This document shows positions 51,801 through 60,800 of a stretch of 64,000 nt of DNA, piece after piece. The first letter of the stretch is position 1. Each line of letters opens with the position of its first letter. The notes under the pieces are model-generated. The model saw only the letters and a list, made by a program, of their open reading frames with translations. It was not told the DNA's origin and did no database searches. Origin of the DNA: Lagopus muta (Eukaryota; Chordata; Aves; Galliformes; Phasianidae); NCBI RefSeq assembly GCF_023343835.1, contig NC_064437.1:54634972-54698971 (forward strand), in the 5' to 3' direction. Both the position numbers and the translations under genes were made by a program.

Positions 51801-54800
51801 TCATATTGCTCCTTTTTAATGGCACTAGCATTTAGCATTCCTTGATTGTTAGCATACTTATCAATTCCTAAAAGATTGATAAAATAAAGAGGAAGAGACA
51901 TCACCACCACTACCGTAAATCAATCAGTCTCAGCAAAGAGTAAGCATGAATTGTTTAAGGAGACTGAGTTAAAATTTGTAGCTTGAAACACTAACTGTGC
52001 AAATATAGCACACTGCAGTGATGTACCAAGAGAGCTATATTAGTTCTGAATAAGTACTATCAACAGTTCAGCCACAGTGAGTAAAAATTTGTCCGATTTA
52101 ACCAGTTTTTTAGATATTACATGAGCAGTGCAAATTAGTTTGCACAGAGGCTCAAATCACTGCTTTCAAAAGGGCATTTTATTCTTCTTGATTGTTTAAT
52201 TTGAGCTTTCAAGAGACATTTGACATTAAGACTGATGCAAAAAATGTAGATTCTCAGCAACTTTAAAAATCATACTCCAATTTAATTGACTATGGTTAGG
52301 TTAAAAACTAATGTTGTATATTTAGAGAAAACACTATCATTGAGGATTACTTCTAAGAAAGATTGTGAGTTGTAAGTCCTCTTCAAAATTACTTGTAAAT
52401 AACTAGACAGAATAATAAATAATATATAGTATATAATATATACTATAGTAAAAACATAGTAAATATCTAACAGAATAATTGGTATCAGGCTTACTTAGAG
52501 CTCATTTTTCACCACAAAAGGCTTTGCTAGTCACCAGTAGCATCTAATGTAAATGATACAGGAGTAGAATGATGTAAATAATGGGTTTGCACTACTCTTT
52601 CTCTGTAACATGACGGGGACTTGAATGAAACCTCGAGCAGTATTGCTCACTTGGAAATTCAAGGATGGAAGAGACATAAAAGTGGAACTTCACACTGTCA
52701 CTGACAACCACTGTTAGTGCACTATCCTGCACTGGCTGTGTGATGAGGACACCATGTGCAGTACTGACCTACTCTGTGCCTTATTTAAGTTAAAGCATTT
52801 AAGTCCTTCCACAGCTATTAATTTAGTTTTACATCTGATTCCAGGAAGTGCCCCAAATCAATGCATTCCTAGAATATTACAAGTTCTATGATCACTCACA
52901 GCAGTTGAGTCCATTTTGTGTCTATTTGCTTTTTTAAAAAAAGACTCATTTTAAAGTGTTATAACACCACAGATGTGCACAGAAAAATTACTGACATTGT
53001 ACAGTTGAGAATTGAACATATAAAACCAAGCACGACCATTTGAAAATTTAGTGTGGGATATCCAATTTAGTGAAACACAAAACAGGTTCCCTTCACTTCA
53101 TTCCCCATATTATATTTGTAATCTAAAGTTAGATATTCTAACTTTAATATCTCAATATGCACATTGCACACTGCAGATACACAGCCCAGATTTTTAGCAG
53201 ATGAATTGAAGTGCACCACTCTTAATTCTCTTTATTTCTTCCCTTTTCATCACTGTGCAGAGCTTCTCATGGAATGTTTCTCTGTAACATTCCTTACTGG
53301 GTTTACAAGTTAGTATTTTATAAATACAGTGGAATTTCTGCCTGGTACTTCTATGTAGAAAAATTGTAAGAACAGAATAATTATTTTTTGAGAAATATTG
53401 ACCTTTAACATGTTCTTAACAAACTAATATATATCTGTTACAATTCTATGAAGAGGCTGGTGGGATAGATTCCACTTTAATATACTTAGTCTGCACGTAG
53501 GTAATGACAAGCACAAGGTCTCTTAGTGGTTTACTTTGGGAATTTCCACATGATAGTAATAATAACAACAATAACAATAGTGGTAGTAGTGAAGTGGTTG
53601 CTTTGTGATTCTACATGTAAGATACTTCCCTCCTTCTTTCCCTGCATTTTGCTCAAAATATCACAGTATTTTTACTGAAACAATTCAGCTGACTTTAAGT
53701 CTCCAGGCAGCCATAAGAGAAGTGGTGGTGCAGAAGAATGTACAGATGAGATGAAGGAAGAGATTAAGACTGCAAGTATTTTGGGTAATGAAAGGCAATA
53801 ATCTATTCTAGTCTTATAAAAGCATCACAAAGTATATATTTCAGTTCATACCTTCCATGAGTGTTGATGACAGGCAAAAAACTTCCAGCCTTGTTTGTTG
53901 GATCTCTGCCACATTCAGAAGCACCATCACTTCAACTACATTGTTCTTGAAGTCAGAAACTACTGAAAGACTCAGCACCTCACCTGCCAACACTGAAATA
54001 CCAGCAAATTACTACATCATGGTAACATTATTTTTACTGAGATATTACATAAAACAAAATGGGACCCCTTTTCAGAATACAGCTCTGCACAACAAGACTG
54101 TTTCAAATTTGCATTAAGATGTCAGAGAAGCCACAACTTGATATCAGAAGTACTGATGAGCACTTAAGTGCTCTGGTTACGCTGAACATTTAAATCTCAG
54201 TTTACATCTAGCTTGAGTTTCAGCAAGTTTGAGGCAATTTGCTGATAAACCACCAAATAAAGCAAAGAAATGTCTGGTTCTAAGAAATCACCCAGAAAAT
54301 GAGAACATTATCAGGCATATTTAGATTACCTAAGGAGATGTAATTCTAAATACAGTTTAACATATGAACTTTCCAAGTATTATCCTGGAAGTCAAACCTA
54401 TTAAGATCATAAAATAATGTCCGTTGGACTTAATTGGACAATCTATATGCACAGATATGAGTTGTAAGTATGTTGCTGGAATTGAGAGACTACCTATAGA
54501 TTTACAGAACAATTTTTGTTGCAAGTTAAAATTTCATCATTTTTAACTATTCAGTTTCAACCACCAAACTGAACAATTCCAGCAGTCCCCACGAGAAAGA
54601 GGTCAGTAGTGGGCATTTCTAACAAGAAATTGCACTCAGACATCATGACCTATCAATAATTAGTGTAATTCCTCACACTGTCAGCCAAAGAGATCTTCAG
54701 AGATTTACCAGCACATAATTAGTTTCGGAAATCGATAGGAAAAATATTTTTATAATTAGTCCTCCTTAAATTTAAGTAGTTGAAGGAGGGTGGCTTAATG

Positions 54801-57800
54801 TGACATGCAAGTATATTTAAAACACAACAAGTAGTGAAAACACAACGTAATTAATGTTGTTTCATGTATTACCTACATATCCAAGAACTTGGAATAATTT
54901 TGAAGGCCGAGCATCTAGAATAAAGATATAACCTTCCACAGCTCTAATGATGAGGAACTGGCCACTCTGATCATAACTAAGGAAAACAAAAAACCAAGTA
55001 CAAATCCAGTTTTGAATGTTATGCTCCAAACACAGTTCAATACAGTCAATAAAGGGGTAACATTTTGTTCGCAATTCCATCCTCATAGCTGCTGACTTCC
55101 CTGAGGGCATAAACACAACTGAAATTTCAGTTTCTAGTTTCACAGAGTCAGAGCCAGTGCTACAAGTGCACTAATTGAGCACGTGTTTGATTGAAAGCTA
55201 AGAGTACCCAAGGTAGTCTATTTTATCAACTTTCTCTGAAGTTCAATTATTTCAAATAAAACCACTGGACACATTTTCATATTATTTTGATTATATTTGC
55301 ATTGATTTCCCTTTAGTAAGTTGCTTTCTGTATCTATTTCTGGTGTTTTACATTAGGTAAATGTGAAAAGAGATTCCATCTGACTCCCTAAACAACAAGC
55401 AGATTTATATTAATGTTTAGCAGTTCAAATCCATTTTGTTGTGTTTTTTTTTTTTTTTTTTTTTTTTTAAGACAGAATGAAAATACTCTCACATATATTG
55501 ATTATTGAAAAACAACAGCAATAAAGAGTAAGACTATTAGGTCACAAAAGATACTTAGAGGAGGATTGATAAATTCAAGAACTGTGAGCAAATGAATTAT
55601 TAATAATTGTAACAAAAGGAACGACCATGTAAGAAGGGATGACTCATAGGCTTAAAGTTAACTTCATAAAACCTCGAATTTTTATTCATTGAGAAATCAC
55701 CCTCTAAGTCCAGATAGATGACATTGCACATAATTACTCCATACAGTGATCTGTAAGAAAGGATCTCATGCATCAATGTATTTAGTGCTCCCTTAACTTT
55801 CCTTAAAAATACAATATCATATTTTATCATCTAAATCCTGGTACTAGTACTCTTGTAAGTAATTCAGAAAAAAAAGTATTGCTGAAATAAATATTTAAAC
55901 TGTTAAAATACTTTGACATTTTTAGAACAAAAACTTCAAAAATTGTGTTCAACTGCATTATTCAAGCAATAATTTGACACCATTCCTGCCCCTGTTACTG
56001 CATACTTACTGCAAAGATAGTACTGGAAATCTGGAAAGAAAAATTCTGTGAACAACCCGTGGAGCTTCAACTTTGGTAATGTCAATAAAATAGATTTGAC
56101 CCCCTTTTGTTCCTACAGCAACACTGTTTGAAGAGGGACAGCAAGCCATAGCCGTTGCCTAATTGAGAAATAACAGATACTTCAAAGCTCCATATCATGT
56201 TGTAGGACATTATGCTATAAGTTAGTATGCAACTTCTTTTAGTATTTACAACTCTCTAAAATTCAGAGAATAAAATCAATGTGAATTACCTCTAACTCTA
56301 CATTATTAGAAAGCAGGATTTTAATAGACATCATAAGCACTTCTCCTCATGCTCTATATCTACTTATCTAAGTATAATTATCTATTCCACAAAAAAAAAT
56401 CCACAGGATTTTTCAGTACTTGAATACATCTTAAGTTGGGACAAAATATTATCGGTTTGAAATCAACCCATTTCTTAAAGTTTCTTACTTAGATCAGTCA
56501 AGACAGTTTTCATGCACTTGAAAAATTTCCTGTCAATTTTGGCACACATTAAAAGTACAAATTTAGTAAAGTAATACCACACAAATTATTTACAAATGAA
56601 TTCTTTAAAACAGAACACCAGGACATCAGGCTGAAATGCCTTTTCTGCTCTCTGAGTTAAATTTGTGTCTAGTTCAAGGAAACCTTCTGAAATATAAAAT
56701 CCCTCATTTGTTATTAAAAGATTCTATTTAGCTTTTCTCAAAATCAGCTGATCTGATTTTGAGCAATATTTTAGTATAAAACAAAAATATTGAAATGAAA
56801 ATTAAGTATTTCTTACAACATAAGCTTCTAGTTAGTGTGTACCTCAATATCAAGGTTTAGCACGCTGAGGCAAGTCCCATTTTCCAGAAGCCAAACTTTT
56901 ACTTCACCTGAAATTGTAACAGACTTGAAGAGACAAAAAACATAATCAGAGGAGGGTGAAATAACCACATTATCTGGAAGTAGCTATTGATTTTCTATAG
57001 GATATAAATTTAGCTACTGTCTCAGTGTAGCGTATCAGGAGTTCCTAGTTTCAGTTGGAATTACTTGGCTTCTACTTTAAGTACAGCTGCCGCAAGAGCA
57101 AAGAAAATATTTAATATTTTTTGTGAATTGCTGCAAGTGTGGGAATGGCCTTTAAGCAGCAAGAGACAACGCAGGGCAAAATGGATCAATATCAGCACTC
57201 TCAACATTCTGTCAGCAGTAAAAAAAAAAAAAAAACAAAAAAAAAAAAACCACTTGGAATTTTCTTCACACAGGAAAGTCCCAGAGAAGAGGTCTCCACT
57301 TTCTCACATGAAAAAAAAAAAACAAAACCAATTACGGTTGATCTGCTTGTATACAGACAATTTCATACTTTCACAGAAAAGTATTGCCAGAGGCCAATCA
57401 ATCCTCACTGTACTTATTCTGAAGCAAATAAAATGCATCACTGCTGTGCTAGCAAAGAAACAGATTCAATAAACTGAAGACTCCAATGTTCTTACACCAC
57501 CCACACAAAGAATTCATGGCCAGGGGACAAATCAGACTTACTAAAATATATGTCTTACAGGAATCAAAGACAGCATGAAAACAAGGAGTTTTTCAGAATT
57601 GACAGACCAATTAGTAAGGTCTTCTTTGTCTCTGGACCCAGGGTAGGCAAATCTTTCTGTTCCAATTTATGCTGAGGGCTGAAAGGATCAGTAGGAAACT
57701 CCTTGTTTTAAAATCTATTCTCTAAATTGAATTCAAGACAAACTGTGATTGACACAAATCAACAGCAGAAACAGTATGACATTTTAGCAATCTGCATCCA

Positions 57801-60800
57801 CCCTACACTCAAAGGAAATTTCTTTTATACGTTTTTATAGGCCATACCTGACTGGACCCCATTTACTTCTTTTAACAGGTATGTATACCACTGAAGCCAA
57901 AATCAATCCAGACCCAGCCTCCATAAGGCTGTTGGTTTTGCACCTTAGCAATATATTGGTTCCCTAAAAAACCTCACCATCAGATACACAAAAAAAGCCT
58001 TTTCTTACCACACAGTACTTGTCCCCCGGAGTAAGGAAATCGGCAGCCAGCAAATAACTGCTGAATGCATTCAGGAGTTTGACAGCTTCTCCACTGTGGG
58101 CAGGTTCGTAAGAATAGATTGTCCCCTGACAAATAAAAAGTACTGATCCATCACAGCGCTATGAAACATCTCAATAAAAGCTTTCAAACACTTCAGCAAG
58201 AATATCCATTTTCCTTAACTTAATTCTTTAGAGGTTTTTATTTCTTTCTAAACTTAGTTTAAAAGTGCCCAATAGAATTCACATAAGTTTTACAGATTTT
58301 ATTAACCTATATTTGCTGAGGATCATTTGATAGTTATTCAGCTAGTCAGATTTTCTAAATATTTCTCTTTTCAAAATTTCTTTAATGAAATGATTTTAAA
58401 CACCCCATTCTGTCTTACTACAAGAATCAACTGTACTTTATAATCAACCATCTGTAGAAGACAGTTCTATGCTTCATTAAAATCCTTCCAATCTTTTGTT
58501 AGAAACACTGCACCGACTGAGTTTACTGTTGGTATAAATTGCTTTACTTGTGGGATAGCATTATGGAAGTTTCACAGATTCACACAATCACGTTAGCAGT
58601 ACCAACACACACATAGCATCACAGGAACATCTCATACGTTCTGCTATTATCTGAAACACTATACCTGATCAGTAATAATCAGAAGTATTGTGTAATCAGG
58701 AGAGAATATGAGGGTGGATATGGGCTCTGAGATGTCAGCGCAGATTTCCATCTCATACTGGAGATCTCTGATACGATACAAGTATAAAATGCCCTCCTGT
58801 GCAGAAAAGTATAAATCCACATTAGTTCTAAGTGGCAAACTTAACAGCAAGAACTACTAAAAACCTCTAAAGTTTTTAACAGTATATCATCTCTAACAAT
58901 CTGGTTTGCCTTTATTACGTCTCTATTCAGAGGATTCTTACTTTGAATAACAAATCCACTGAGGAGATCCTTAATACAACTCTTAGTAACAGTTCATTTC
59001 TGATAAGAAAGGACTAATCAGTTAATGCTTAAGATTTCATTTTGTTGGTTTTTTTTTTTTTTGAGACAATATAAGAATGTTTTACTTCTAAGCAGTAATG
59101 AACAATGGCATCATGAGTTTGGGTTAAAAGGTGAAGTAGATTTTGCACAAAATAGACAGACAAATCTCCTGGCCATTTTCTCTACTTTTCTGTTCCTCTA
59201 GAGTGCTGTTCTTTGTTAAAAATAGGTTATCCTCTTTTGTCACTTTGACTACAAGAGTGGAATCTCTTCCTACCCTGCCCCCTCCTGATTTCTTGTCTCA
59301 AGCCTTAAAAAGGAACACACTCTGCCAGAGAGAATTGTTACAGCTCTGCAACCCTCCACTTTTTTTCTAGCTTGTCTTTGAAGAGAACTCTGTAAATGTA
59401 TTCAATATGAATATTCTTTGATTTTGACATCATACTAGTAAGTAAAGACCATGAAGGATGCCTTACAATTCCAGCTGTGTACAGTCCCTCATTACAAAAC
59501 ACCATGGTAAACACAACTGTTCTTTGCAGGGCCTTTGGTTTGCCACCTACGAGCAGAAGACCAACACAAAATATAGTTTAATTTATTGCAGCAATGTATC
59601 TCAGCATTAAATCTGGAAGAGTTGATTACTTGAGAGCAAAAATATTCTACTGTCTATGTAATTCTTGACCTTTGTGCTATGATAATAAAGGATAAGGTGG
59701 GTATACATAATTTGAAGTGACAATACTACTGTAGCCTGATGAACTAGAAACTGATTGGAGAAATCATTTAATTCTGTAAATGCTGCAGAACAGCTACAAA
59801 GATAAATACTAAGTTTGTCAGTAAGAGAATCATATAATGATTTAGGCTGGAACAGACCCTAGAAGTCCTCTGATACACCCACCTTCCCATTCAGCACAGG
59901 GCCAACTCAAACTGAGACACAACTTCAAAGCTAGAGCATGTTGTTCAGAATAATATCCAGCTGATGCCTGAATATTACTAAGAAATCCTATGATTTATTT
60001 GGGCAACCTGTCCAAATATCTGACCACCTTCAGTTTGATTATTCTTTTCCTATTATCTGCCCAGAAACGTTGCTGGTGTCAACTATATCCTTTACCTGTC
60101 TGGTTCCATATTTTCTGCTACTTTTCAATGGGTAGCTGAAACAATAGCAAAATCCCCCTTTTCCTTCAAGATGAACACAGTTCTTTCAGCCCATCTTTCT
60201 ATGTCATGCATTCCAACTCTGTGCTAATCTTTGTGGCCTTGTGCTGAACTTCCTCTAAAATATGAATTTTTTTTGTACTATGGAACTCAAAGTGTTCGAA
60301 ACAACCCCCTAAATCCTAACTCAACTAAATTACAACTTCTTACAGTTATAAAAATTAACCAGTAGGGAACAGAAATTATTTCACTGCCACTGTTTTTCCC
60401 TGAGGCTATTCATTGGGTATTAACTGAAAGCCCATTAGTTATTCGTCAGACACACAATAATGATTGCCATCAATCTGTAGAGGCAAGGGTGATCTGAGCT
60501 TATCTAAGCAGCAACTTCCAACTACACTCACATACTATTACTCTCAGCCATTACTGGTGCTGCTAAAAATCTACTAGCTTAATTGGAATATAGAAATACC
60601 TTTCTTTTTCTGTACTTCTCTACGAATGTAGTCCAACATGTCCGATACCTTACGCACCTGTTCTGCACAAGAAAAAACAATTTATCTCATTAACCTTGTT
60701 TATATGTCAATATTCCACTAAATATCAGTTGCATTCCAGTCTACTGAACAGAAAGTGGGGTTTAGTATATTGAAATAAAAACATGTGTTCTTTCCCAATA

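Noticed and set aside
56907-56923. ATTTCAG as the acceptor for CFAP43 exon w6
   Set aside because: Leaves the exon out of phase with w5; the TTCAAG site 16 bases upstream restores [11 protein letters not shown].
57065-57477. Two overlapping Lys-rich plus-strand frames
   Set aside because: Produced by A-runs in an intron.
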